From assembly GCF_014203605.1 (NCBI RefSeq), contig NZ_JACHJJ010000003.1, positions 124,001-188,000 of the forward strand: DNA of 64,000 bases, written 5' to 3'. The notes under the pieces are model-generated. The model saw only the letters and a program-made list of their open reading frames with translations. It was not told where the DNA came from and did no database searches. Made by a program: the position numbers and the translations under genes. Positions 9,416 to 16,709 of the stretch are shown piece after piece; within the stretch, counting starts at the first letter, position 1; each line of letters begins with the position of its first letter. Origin of the DNA: Thiemannella venezuelensis. Lineage in GTDB: Bacteria; Actinomycetota; Actinomycetes; Streptosporangiales; Streptosporangiaceae.

Positions 9416-9824
9416 GAGGTTTTCTTGCTTCGTTAAGATGCTGCCGGTTGTCGCTGTGGCAATAGTTGCTTCTGGAGGATGTGCTGCTGCATGCGAATCT
9501 GATGCGAAGAAGAATTTTGCCATGATACGGGAGGCAACCGAAAATTCATTTCAAAGAGAGTGGGGTGCAACGTATGGAGAATTCTCAGGCTGTGATTCAT
9601 TTGACGGTCCGTCGGTCATTGTCTATCTAGCTAAAGATGCTGGGTCGCTTGTTGAAATTTCCGAAAGCATGAAGGTGGATCGTTGGGAGTTGCTCCCTAA
9701 GGGAGAAATGGCTTCCTACTATGCTGATTTCGTAATGAAAAAGGAATTCAGTGGCCAAGTGCTGGTTGCCACGTTGAGAGATTCTCCTTATGGGAAGGAG
9801 GTGGAAGTGTCTGTCGAACATTAG
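9405..9824 (+). CDS. Small lipoprotein, candidate immunity protein of the RHS toxin
   Basis: 139 residues from a GTG that overlaps the 3' end of the toxin gene by 11 bases, with an AGGGGGGAAGGG ribosome site inside the toxin gene. The overlap implies translational coupling. Residues 12-27 are hydrophobic and end in a lipobox-like ASGGC, so the product is probably a surface lipoprotein. The rest (W53, C62, a central KVDRWELLPKG, a beta-rich end EVEVSVEH) matches no family I can name. Low GC like the toxin tip, so the two were probably acquired together. Position directly behind a polymorphic-toxin tip is the classical place of the cognate immunity gene; that role is inference. An ATG at 9438 is an alternative start. 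Confidence 0.7.
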   Translation: MGYKRFSCFVKMLPVVAVAIVASGGCAAACESDAKKNFAMIREATENSFQREWGATYGEFSGCDSFDGPSVIVYLAKDAGSLVEISESMKVDRWELLPKGEMASYYADFVMKKEFSGQVLVATLRDSPYGKEVEVSVEH

Positions 9825-9937
9825 CCGCCGATGGCCACTTCAAGGTTATTTGTAGTAACTGCTCAGCTTCTTCTTGATCATCCGGTGGCGTGAGCCGGGC
9901 CGGGGTGCCAGGGAGTGCCGAGGAACAGCCCGCACAG

Positions 9938-9945
9938 GGCATTCC
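9938..9945. repeat. Left target-site duplication of the ISL3 element
   Basis: GGCATTCC, identical to 11416-11423; 8 bp is the usual ISL3-family duplication length. Confidence 0.93.
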
Positions 9946-11415
9946 GGCTCTTCGAACTTGATCGGGGTGGGGCCGGTCGAGGCCCGGTGCGGCTGAGCGC
10001 AGCTCTTGAGGGAGCTCGCGGCTCTCGTTGATGATTCCTGTTGTCGAAGCAAGATTCACAACAGAAGAGCCGCGAGCATGGTCAACGATACGACGCGACT
10101 GCTGGGACTGGAGGGCCTGGCCGTTGCCGAGGTCATCGCAGGAGACGAACACGCTGGTCAAGGACCGGTCATTCACCTGACGACGCTGGATGAGCGGGCG
10201 CGCTCCTGTCCGGTGTGCGGAGCGGTGGCCACCCGGATGAAGGAATGGGTCACCACCCGGCCGCGGGATCTGCCGGTCGCGGGACGGTGGTGTGAGCTGC
10301 GCTGGCGCAAGCGCCGCTGGATCTGCCGCCAGAAGACGTGCCCGCGCGGCACGTTCACCGAGCAGGTGCCGCAGATCCCGGCGCGAGCGCGTCTGACGAG
10401 GCGGTTGCGCCGGGCGGCGGGGGCGGCGGTCGCCGATGCGGGCCGCACCATCGTGCAGTCGGCGCGAGATCACGGCCTGTCGTGGCCGGTGGTGGCCGCG
10501 GCGTTCACCGTCCATGCCGGCGCCGTCTTGCCGGATCAGCCTGCCCCCGTGGCCGTGCTGGGGATCGATGAGATCCGGCGGGGCCGTCCCCGCTGGGCCT
10601 GGGACGAGGTGGCCTGCGCGTGGACGGCGGTGGTGGACCGCTGGCATGTCGGGTTCGTTGATCTGTCGGCCGGTCAGGGCCTGCTGGGTCAGGTGGAGGG
10701 CCGGACCGCCCGCGTGGTCATCGACTGGCTGGACGCGCGCGGTCCGGACTGGAAGGAGCAGGTGGCCTACGTCGCGATCGACATGTGCACGATCTTCAAA
10801 GCGGCCGTGCGGGCCGCGCTGCCGCACGCGACGCTGGTGGTCGACCATTTCCACATCGTGCAGCTGGCCAATGCCGCCGTCACCGAGGTCCGGCGCCGCG
10901 TCACCGTGCAGGTGCGCGGCCGGCGCGGCCGTAAGGGCAACCGGGAGTGGGAGCTGCGCAACCGGCTGACGCGCTCGGCGGCGCGGATGCACGGCACCCA
11001 GCTGGATCCGATGATCGATGACCTGATGGCCCTGCCCACGCGGATCGGGGTGCCGATCCTGACCGCGTGGAACGCCAAGGAGGATTTGCTGGACCTGCTC
11101 GCGCTGGCGCGCACCGATGCGGACCGGCACGTTATCGCCGAGCGGCTGTTTCGCTTCTACGACCGGTGCGCCGCCTCCGGCCTGCCCGAGCTGGAGCGCC
11201 TGGCCGGCACGGTCGAGGCGTGGTGGCCGGAGATCTGCGCGTTTCTCCGGACCGGGATCACCAATGCGGGCTCGGAGGGCACCAATCGGGTGATCAAGAC
11301 GATCGCCCGGGACGCGTACGGCTTCCGCAACCCGGTCAACCAGCGCCTACGCACCCGCTGCGCCACTACCCGCAAGAGCCGCGGACACCTCGACCCCGCT
11401 TAACTTCGAAGAGCC
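9946..11415 (+). mobile_element. Complete ISL3-family insertion sequence
   Basis: 1470-bp element. Left end GGCTCTTCGAACTTGATCGG; the right end read inward is GGCTCTTCGAAGTTAAGCGG: 11 identical terminal bases, then partial identity. It is flanked by perfect 8-bp duplications (GGCATTCC) and carries one full transposase gene. It sits in the C-terminal codons of the IS66 transposase, so it arrived after the IS66 element. The perfect duplication and intact gene point to a recent event. Confidence 0.93.
10078..11403 (+). CDS. ISL3-family transposase
   Basis: 441-residue DDE transposase. The N-terminal zinc finger is CPVCG (about 42-46) with a second cysteine pair in WICRQKTCPRG. A helix-turn-helix region follows (ARARLTRRLRRAAG). 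The DDE_Tnp_ISL3 catalytic core has AVLGIDEIRRG, VAIDMCTIFKAAV with VVDHFHIVQLAN, and the C-terminal SEGTNRVIKTIARDAYGFRN. The ATG at 10078 is preferred over an in-frame upstream codon because it leaves the expected N-terminus and lies wholly inside the element. Full length and uninterrupted, so potentially active. Confidence 0.93.
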   Translation: MVNDTTRLLGLEGLAVAEVIAGDEHAGQGPVIHLTTLDERARSCPVCGAVATRMKEWVTTRPRDLPVAGRWCELRWRKRRWICRQKTCPRGTFTEQVPQIPARARLTRRLRRAAGAAVADAGRTIVQSARDHGLSWPVVAAAFTVHAGAVLPDQPAPVAVLGIDEIRRGRPRWAWDEVACAWTAVVDRWHVGFVDLSAGQGLLGQVEGRTARVVIDWLDARGPDWKEQVAYVAIDMCTIFKAAVRAALPHATLVVDHFHIVQLANAAVTEVRRRVTVQVRGRRGRKGNREWELRNRLTRSAARMHGTQLDPMIDDLMALPTRIGVPILTAWNAKEDLLDLLALARTDADRHVIAERLFRFYDRCAASGLPELERLAGTVEAWWPEICAFLRTGITNAGSEGTNRVIKTIARDAYGFRNPVNQRLRTRCATTRKSRGHLDPA

Positions 11416-11423
11416 GGCATTCC
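11416..11423. repeat. Right target-site duplication of the ISL3 element
   Basis: GGCATTCC, identical to 9938-9945. Confidence 0.93.
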
Positions 11424-13084
11424 AGGCGGTGACGCCGTTCTTGCGCGCGGAGGAGAGGTAGCCGCGGATGCGGGCGAACTGCTTCAGGCCGGCCAGCGTG
11501 CGCATGGCACCCGACACCTTGACCTTGGTCTTGGCCATCCTGAGGTCGCCCTCCGCGCGATTGTTGGTGAAGGGCACGGCCAGGTCACGGGCGTAGCGCA
11601 GCACGTCGGCCTCCCGGTCGCGCAGGCGTTCCAGGAGGTTGCGGGTCTTGCTCTGCTCGCGCCGGGTGTGATCGCGCCGATGGGCGGCCAGCCCGATCCG
11701 GACAGCGTGCCGGAACAGCGTGACCTGTTCACCGAGAATCTCCGGCGGGATGTGGTCGCGCCCCTGCCCGCGGGCCTCATGCGCGGCGTCATTCAGCGCG
11801 TACAGGGCGCGTTTGGCCTGCAGCGGCCAGTTCCGGCCGGGGTGGCGTTCGGCGGCGGCGACCAGTTCCCGGGCGAGATGCGCCCCGCACAAGGCGTGGG
11901 TGAAGACCGGCGGCCGCTCACCGGCGGGGTCGGCGAGCCTGGCCGAGTCGTACATCGACAGGCCGTCGTGCACCAGCACCCCGGCGAACGCGGGGAGCAC
12001 CCCATGCTCGCGCACCGCCTTCAGACCGCGGCTGAGGTGCACGTGGTAGGAGGTCAGCGTCGTGGTGGCGGCCACATGCAGCCAGCCCTTGCCCCCCGAG
12101 ACGCCCAGCGGCGACAGCTTCATCGAGGTCTCGTCGGCGTGCACCACATACGACAAGGTGATCAGCGTCTTGATGGCCGCATCGACGTCGGCCAGGCCGT
12201 CGTGGGCCTCGGCCAGCACGTTCATGATCCAGCCTTCCGACACGGTCGCGCCGGTCAGATCGCTGATCAGCTCGGCCGTGCGAGCGACCGGCAGCAGCTG
12301 GAAGACCACCAGATAGACCGCGAACGCGCGCAGCGCCGGGCCGTAGGAGACCGGGGCGTCCACCCCGGCCGGCGAGGCCGCGACGGTCACGCATCCGCAC
12401 GCGCAGCGGCGCTTGTGCATCCGATGCTCGGTCACCACGATCGCCGGTTCGGGCAGTTCGTGCACCTGGCGGCGGACCAGCCCGGCCTCGGCGGCACCGG
12501 CCAGGCCCGCGCCGCAGCCGCGACAGGCGCGCGGATACCAGTCGTGCTCGACATCGGGAACCGTCATCGCCAGCGCCGATCCGCCCTCACCGGCGGCCTT
12601 GCCCGGCTTGCGGCCGGTCTTCTCCCGCAGCGACTTCGGCTTCGCCCGGCCCATCTGGTCCGAGCTCGGCGGCAGCGAGGAGTTGCGCGAGTTCATCTTC
12701 AGCTGCTGTTCCAGGTCGGCGACCCGGGTCCGGAGCTGGGCGTTGTCCTCGCGAAGCGACGTGTTCTCGGCCTCCAGCAGCGCGATCCGCTCATCCTTGG
12801 CCACGATGACCCGCCGCAGATCGCGGATCATCTCGTGCGCCTCGGCCAGCCCCGCGCGCAGCTCCGCCAGCTCGGCTCTCAGCTGCGCGATCTCGGACAC
12901 GAACACTCATGTTCGTGGCAGACCGGCCATCGAGCAACTCGGACGATCAGCAGAAAACCCGACTACCTGAGCAGTTACACTGGAATTGCGTTTACAGCGA
13001 TTGTAGATGACGGGAGAAAATTAAATATTTATGGAAATAATATAAATTCCCATGCCATTTTCCATCGTCTTTGAGTGGGGGGTT

Positions 13085-13546
13085 ATGAGGATAAATCGAC
13101 CGCTTGCCTTCCTTCTTATTTTAGTTATGGCTGCGGGCTGTGGAGTGCGATGGATTTCAGAAACGATTGACGTCGACCCGGCTGCCATTAGTGAAGTTCG
13201 CGGTGTTGGTAGGAAGGTAGCAGAAACTACAACGTCACTAATATATGAAGATGTTACTCAAAATATAAGTATCTTGATTTTGGACGTTGGGGCTTCGAGC
13301 TTTCAGGAAGCAGCCAATTTGACGCATGGCCGACTGTATCAACATGGTTGGATAGAGAAGGGGAGGGGTATTGATTCGATTCACATGAAGTCGGCTAGAT
13401 GGAAGAAAACTAGTTTGCTAATCAAGCCCATAGAGTCGCTTGAAGGATACGGTGTTACCCAAGACCCGCAGGTAGTGAAAGCATTAGAAGACGATTCGAT
13501 CCAGTCTGCCGCCTATGTGGTATTGGCTTTTACTCCCTACGCGTAA
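13085..13546 (+). CDS. Low-GC lipoprotein, paralogue of the next gene
   Basis: 153 residues from the ATG at 13085, which has a purine-rich GAGTGGGGGG stretch just before it; an upstream ATG at 13052 lacks one and would spoil the signal peptide. The first 20 residues end in a lipobox (LVMAAGC), so it should be lipid-anchored outside the membrane. The mature part shares a pattern with the protein encoded at 13644: DPAA(I/V)..VR..G, then DVG..S.Q.A, a GW..KG segment and MKSA.WKK. No family is recognised. A+T-rich like the RHS tip. Given the toxin locus upstream it may be an orphan immunity lipoprotein cut off by the nested insertion sequences; this is inference. Confidence 0.72.
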   Translation: MRINRPLAFLLILVMAAGCGVRWISETIDVDPAAISEVRGVGRKVAETTTSLIYEDVTQNISILILDVGASSFQEAANLTHGRLYQHGWIEKGRGIDSIHMKSARWKKTSLLIKPIESLEGYGVTQDPQVVKALEDDSIQSAAYVVLAFTPYA

Positions 13547-13643
13547 GTCTTTGATTCACGTGAACTTGCAAGGCGCTAGGTTGCCCTGCAGTGCAAAAAT
13601 GCGCGCACTCTTTCATAGAATCTCAATGATTAGAGGTAGGTGC

Positions 13644-14111
13644 TTGCGAAAAATAAGCCATTCCCTTAATTTTTGCATACTCCTTATCGGTTTCCGCCTC
13701 CTCACTTCGGGGTGCGGACTCCTTCAAGTGACATCCAAAGCCGATCCTGCGGCTGTTGATAGCGTGCGCAGCATCGGAAAAGTTTTAGGTGAAGACGTCA
13801 CTGAAGGGACCTGGGAGGGAACGACCGAAGTCCAGAATGAGCTCGTGATGGATGTCGGTGGCAATAGCGCGCAAGACGCGCTCAGTAGGGCCGAGCATCT
13901 CCTCGCCGGGCGTGGATGGGAAAAGGTTTCAAAATCTCCCGAATGGCTAATAATGAAATCAATTGAATGGAGTGATGTTTACGTAAGTGTAAATACATAC
14001 AATCATCTGAATGTCGGGATATACTCAGAAAAGATAGTGAAGGTAATTGAAGGAATAGGGACCGGATTGGAGAATATTTTATTCATTTGCGTTGACCCGG
14101 GCCCGAAATAG
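13644..14111 (+). CDS. Low-GC lipoprotein, paralogue of the preceding gene
   Basis: 156 residues if the TTG at 13644 is the start. This is favoured because AGAGGTAGG lies 4 bases before it and it yields a normal lipoprotein signal (MRKISHSLNF followed by a hydrophobic run and LLTSGC). ATG codons at 13599 and 13626 are alternatives. The mature part aligns with the product of 13085: DPAAVDSVRSIG, DVGGNSAQDAL, ..GRGWEK, MKSIEW. No recognised family. The two genes are tandem paralogues of matched length, 97 bases apart, on the same strand as the RHS toxin. Probably surface lipoproteins; candidate immunity proteins by context only. Confidence 0.7.
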   Translation: MRKISHSLNFCILLIGFRLLTSGCGLLQVTSKADPAAVDSVRSIGKVLGEDVTEGTWEGTTEVQNELVMDVGGNSAQDALSRAEHLLAGRGWEKVSKSPEWLIMKSIEWSDVYVSVNTYNHLNVGIYSEKIVKVIEGIGTGLENILFICVDPGPK

Positions 14112-14154
14112 CGAATTATTTTATGCCCCCTGTATAGATGATCCCTGGTCGGAT

Positions 14155-14222
14155 GGCCGTCAGGAATCCCACCTCCCGGCTCCTACAGAACCGGACGTGA
14201 CAGTCTCCCGTCATCCGCCTCT
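14155..14222 (-). other. Group II intron domain V/VI-like remnant
   Basis: Read on the minus strand: GGATGAC, a GGGAGACT loop region, GTCACGTCCGGTTCTG, then AGGAGCCGGGAGG and GGATTCC. The hairpin GAC...GUC with an AC bulge and GGAU/GUCC stem, followed by CGGUUCUG, is the signature of group II intron domain V and the start of domain VI. One pair at the stem base (GC where CC is expected) is broken. No reverse transcriptase/maturase gene is present, so this is at most a 3' relic. Medium to low confidence. Confidence 0.45.
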
Positions 14223-14233
14223 TAGACCGTGTC

Positions 14234-14343
14234 CTATGTGGTGAGTCGGACGAGCCGCTTGTAGCAGCATAGGGCTGCGGCCAGGTCGGGAAAGGCCAGA
14301 TAGTTGCCGGAGTAGCGTTCGTAGCAGATGGTGAGTCGTCGAC
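14234..14343 (-). pseudogene. IS5-type transposase, C-terminal fragment
   Basis: On the minus strand this encodes RLTICYERYSGNYLAFPDLA continuing to AAALCCYKRLVRLTT and a stop at 14234-14236. The RRLTIRYER...LAAALCCYKRL pattern is the C-terminus of IS5-type DDE transposases common in actinomycetes. The fragment stops abruptly where the IS1380 element begins at about 14344, so the IS1380 insertion probably removed or displaced the rest. Confidence 0.65.
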
Positions 14344-16062
14344 CTTGATCGGTCACGGATGATCGATGGGTGATCACTCAGCCGGGTCGGGCCGTTCCAC
14401 ACCATCATCTCGATCTTGTTGTCAAGCTGCGGGGCAGCCTGTCCGCCCGGCTGTCGCGCCGGGCGGCGTCGGTTCCACGGGCCGAGGCGGGTTTCCTCCG
14501 GGGTTGCGGTCGGGTGGGCGGTTCGCGCTGGTCAACCGGGCGGTGCCAGCGCCAGGGCGAGGGTGAAGCAAGCGGCCAGGGCATCAGCCCACGGCCAGGT
14601 CCGGGGAATCTTGATTCGGCGCCTTCGCTGGCCCCGCACGAGCCGGACGGCGGTGTGCAGCAGGCGGTAGCGCAGCGTCTTGGGCTCGGCGTCGGCCAGT
14701 GCGCCGGTCAGGCAAAGCAGCCGCAGCCAGCACAACAGGTCGATGGCGATCGCCGCGGCGAGGCACCAGGAGGCGTTGACCTGCATGGACTTGCTGGGCA
14801 GGTGACCGAGACCGGTGGATTTGGCGCATCGGATGCGGTCTTCGACGCGGGCGTGGACGCGGTGGCGGGCCTCCAGGAAGTCGAGCTGACGGCCGGGCTG
14901 CCGGACGGGAGTGTTGGTGGCGAACAAGCTGTAGCGCCATCCGTCGGCTTCTTCCAGCAGTGACAGCTGAGCGCCGGAACCGGGGCGTTCCCGGCGGCAG
15001 ATCACCCGCATCCCGGCCGGCCACAGCGCGAGCCGGTCGCCGCCGGCCGAGTGGCGCAGCAGGCCGGTGAGTTCGACGACGCCCGCGTCGCCGAGGTCCC
15101 GTGCTTTGCCGTGTGCGTCGATGACGTGCTGCCAGGCGTCGCCGGGGACGCGCTTGATCGTCTCCTGTTCGCGGTCCCCCAGTTCCCAGCCGATGGAGTA
15201 CTCCAGGTGCTGTCCGCGCCGGCTGGCCACCTCGTGCAGGTGGTCGAGGAAGTCGTGGGTGGCGCCCGCGCCGACGGTGGTGATCAGCAGGTTGCGCCGA
15301 TGCGGCCAGGGGACCTGGGCGATGGAGGTGTCGAGCAGGTCGATGTGGTCGCGTGCGGTGTTGCTGCTGGCCGTGCCGGGGCGCAGTTCGATGGCCAGGG
15401 CCTCGCCGGTGTTGTCGCAGAAGGCGGTGAGCGGGTGGTGGCCGTAGCCCTTGAAGTTGGCGGCGGCGCCTTCCTTGTCGGAGTGGGCGGGGATCATCGT
15501 GGCGTCCAGTCGGATCACGATCTGTCTGCCCAGGTCGCGGTCGGCCACGGGGGAGGCGGGGATGGCGCCGTGCCGGGCGGCGATCAGCTGCCATGCGCTG
15601 CGGCGGACAGCGGCGCGGGCGGTGGTGATGCGGTCGGCGGTCAGGGGGTCGATCTCGGTCAGGGCGCGGCGCAGGGTGGAGTCGGAGGCGATGGGTCCGA
15701 AGAGTTCTGCCTGGTCGCGCAGGGTGGCGAGGTCGGCTAGGACGCGTCCGCCGTCGGTGATCATGACGGCGGTATCGGTCAGGACGCGTCCGCGGTCGTG
15801 GGTGGGGGTGAAGTGTCGGCGTCGCAATGCGGTTGATATTCGCCGGGTCAGGCCCAGGTTGTCGGCGAGGAGGCGTAGGACGGCGGATCCGGCGTGGTTG
15901 ACGATGCCGTGGCCGTCGACTTCCGCTGTGAGATCGCGGGACCACGCGGTAGGGTCGGACACTTGAAAAGTGCTCCTCGGTTCTGGTGGATCAAGTGCTT
16001 GGTCGCCTTGATTTTCCCAGGTCAGGGGCACTTTTCGCATGTGAACGGGCTAGTCGATCAAG
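14344..16062 (-). mobile_element. IS1380-family element (ends inferred)
   Basis: A transposase gene flanked by CTTGATCG at 14344-14351 and its complement CGATCAAG at 16055-16062 gives a 1.72-kb unit, a normal IS1380 size. The left boundary is where IS5 homology stops and the right boundary is near where IS3 OrfA homology stops, which supports the placement. The repeats are short and no target duplication is seen, so the exact ends are uncertain. Confidence 0.6.
14532..16040 (-). CDS. IS1380-family transposase
   Basis: 502 residues if the ATG at 16040 is used; an internal start near the segment VSDPTAWSRDL may be the native one because the family usually begins close to it. The DDE core shows RLDATMIPAHSDKEGAAANF (first Asp), the RNLLITTVGAGATHDFLDHL region (where an Asp is usual, here Val/Gly), and the C-terminal IRCAKSTGLGHLPSKSMQVN segment (Glu/Asp and the conserved N...W) followed by AWCLA-like residues. 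Length matches the family (about 460-500). It has no frame break. The Gly-for-Asp change in TTVGAGA may affect catalysis and is worth checking. Confidence 0.88.
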   Translation of the reverse strand: MRKVPLTWENQGDQALDPPEPRSTFQVSDPTAWSRDLTAEVDGHGIVNHAGSAVLRLLADNLGLTRRISTALRRRHFTPTHDRGRVLTDTAVMITDGGRVLADLATLRDQAELFGPIASDSTLRRALTEIDPLTADRITTARAAVRRSAWQLIAARHGAIPASPVADRDLGRQIVIRLDATMIPAHSDKEGAAANFKGYGHHPLTAFCDNTGEALAIELRPGTASSNTARDHIDLLDTSIAQVPWPHRRNLLITTVGAGATHDFLDHLHEVASRRGQHLEYSIGWELGDREQETIKRVPGDAWQHVIDAHGKARDLGDAGVVELTGLLRHSAGGDRLALWPAGMRVICRRERPGSGAQLSLLEEADGWRYSLFATNTPVRQPGRQLDFLEARHRVHARVEDRIRCAKSTGLGHLPSKSMQVNASWCLAAAIAIDLLCWLRLLCLTGALADAEPKTLRYRLLHTAVRLVRGQRRRRIKIPRTWPWADALAACFTLALALAPPG

Positions 16063-16069
16063 CTGCCGT

Positions 16070-16292
16070 GATTACTTGAGGTCTGAGCGTCGCTGGTGGA
16101 GGTGCCGGGCCGCTGCCCGTCGTCGATCTCGGCCTGGCGGACCCAGCCGCGTAGGGCTTCGCGGTGCACGCCGAGTTGGTCGGCCACCCGCGCGATGGCG
16201 CCGGGCGCGCCACCGGTCTGCCGACGGGTCTCGAAGACCATCCGGACCGCGCGCTCACGCAGTTCGTCGGGGTACTTCCTGGGGGCTGGCAT
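16070..16292 (-). pseudogene. IS3-family OrfA, 3'-truncated fragment
   Basis: The minus strand encodes MPAPRKYPDELRERAVRMVF, then ARVADQLGVHREALRGWVRQ and RPGTSTSDAQT: the helix-turn-helix half of an IS3-family OrfA. Homology stops after SDAQT, about 30 residues short of a full OrfA, at the border of the IS1380 element. OrfB is absent. An uncovered hairpin GCCAGCA-CGATCA-TGCTGGC at about 16314-16333 lies just upstream. Confidence 0.75.
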
Positions 16293-16379
16293 CGTGCGTC
16301 ATTCTCCCTTCCGCCAGCACGATCATGCTGGCTTCAGGGCCTCCACGAAAGCCGGAGCGGTTCAGTCCAGCCGGGCCGC

Positions 16380-16657
16380 GACCGCCTCGTCATCCTGCTG
16401 GGCGACAAACGTATCCCGCGCCGGCCCGAGTGCGTGGCCTCGGCCCGCCGGTTCGTCCGCGACTCGGCCCGCGAAGCCGGGAACCTGGTGGTCGAGGTCT
16501 ACGACGGCAGCTCTTTCTTCCCCGTCGTCACGACGCCCGACGAGACCGCCGAGTCCGGCCGCGGCCTGACCCTGGTCCAGACCCTCGCCGCCAACTGGGG
16601 CACACGCGCACGCCGTACGGCAAGTCCGTCTTCTTCGAATTCCCCGCCTGGCCATGA
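16380..16657 (+). pseudogene. Anti-sigma-type ATP-binding protein (HATPase_c_2), broken
   Basis: The plus strand reads LLGDKRIPRRPECVASARRF, then directly REAGNLVVEVYDGSS, and later SGRGLTLVQTLAANWGT. The ending TPYGKSVFFEFPAWP and its stop (16655-16657) lie in another frame. This is the RsbW/actinomycete regulatory ATPase family. The middle portion with the N-box (usually SELVTNAVVH) is missing, and a frameshift lies at about 16605. Both make it non-functional. It sits at the edge of the insertion-sequence debris, which probably explains the damage. Confidence 0.72.
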
Positions 16658-16709
16658 CCACCGACACGATCCCGGCGGGAACCCTGAGGCTCCCACCGGA
16701 GTCGGGAGG

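Larger units (their letters stand above)
9878..12906 (-). pseudogene. IS66-family transposase, split by the ISL3 insertion
   Basis: Starts with GTG at 12904-12906. Residues 1-85 form the leucine-zipper-like coiled coil plus the SLPPSSD motif. A zinc-binding CRGCGAGL/CACGC segment follows, then the IS66 DDE domain (HADETSMKL, VHDGLSMYD, FTNNRAEGDLRMAK). The reading frame is sound to ARKNGVTAWNA, where the ISL3 element enters. On the far side (9878-9945, minus strand) the frame continues as LCGLFLGTPWHPGPAHATG and a stop. Removing the ISL3 element and one 8-base duplication restores an intact C-terminus, so the break is a single clean insertion. As it stands the protein gets a foreign tail of about 20 residues and is probably inactive. 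Confidence 0.88.
9855..12978 (-). mobile_element. IS66-family element, interrupted by an ISL3 element
   Basis: Ends are the inverted repeats GTAACTGCTCAG at 9855-9866 and its complement at 12967-12978, starting with GTAA as usual for IS66. Without the inserted ISL3 element and one duplication copy it would be about 1.65 kb with a single transposase gene, as in the ISBst12 subgroup of IS66. No 8-bp target duplication is visible at the outer ends (TATTTGTA left, ACTGGAAT right), so one flank may have been deleted or recombined after insertion. Confidence 0.8.

Noticed and set aside
9748-11130. 460-codon minus-strand frame across the ISL3 element
   Set aside because: Spans the boundary of the insertion and a lipoprotein gene end; composition is an antisense artefact.
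11668-13074. 468-codon plus-strand frame over the IS66 transposase
   Set aside because: Antisense shadow; the IS66 protein on the minus strand has all family motifs.
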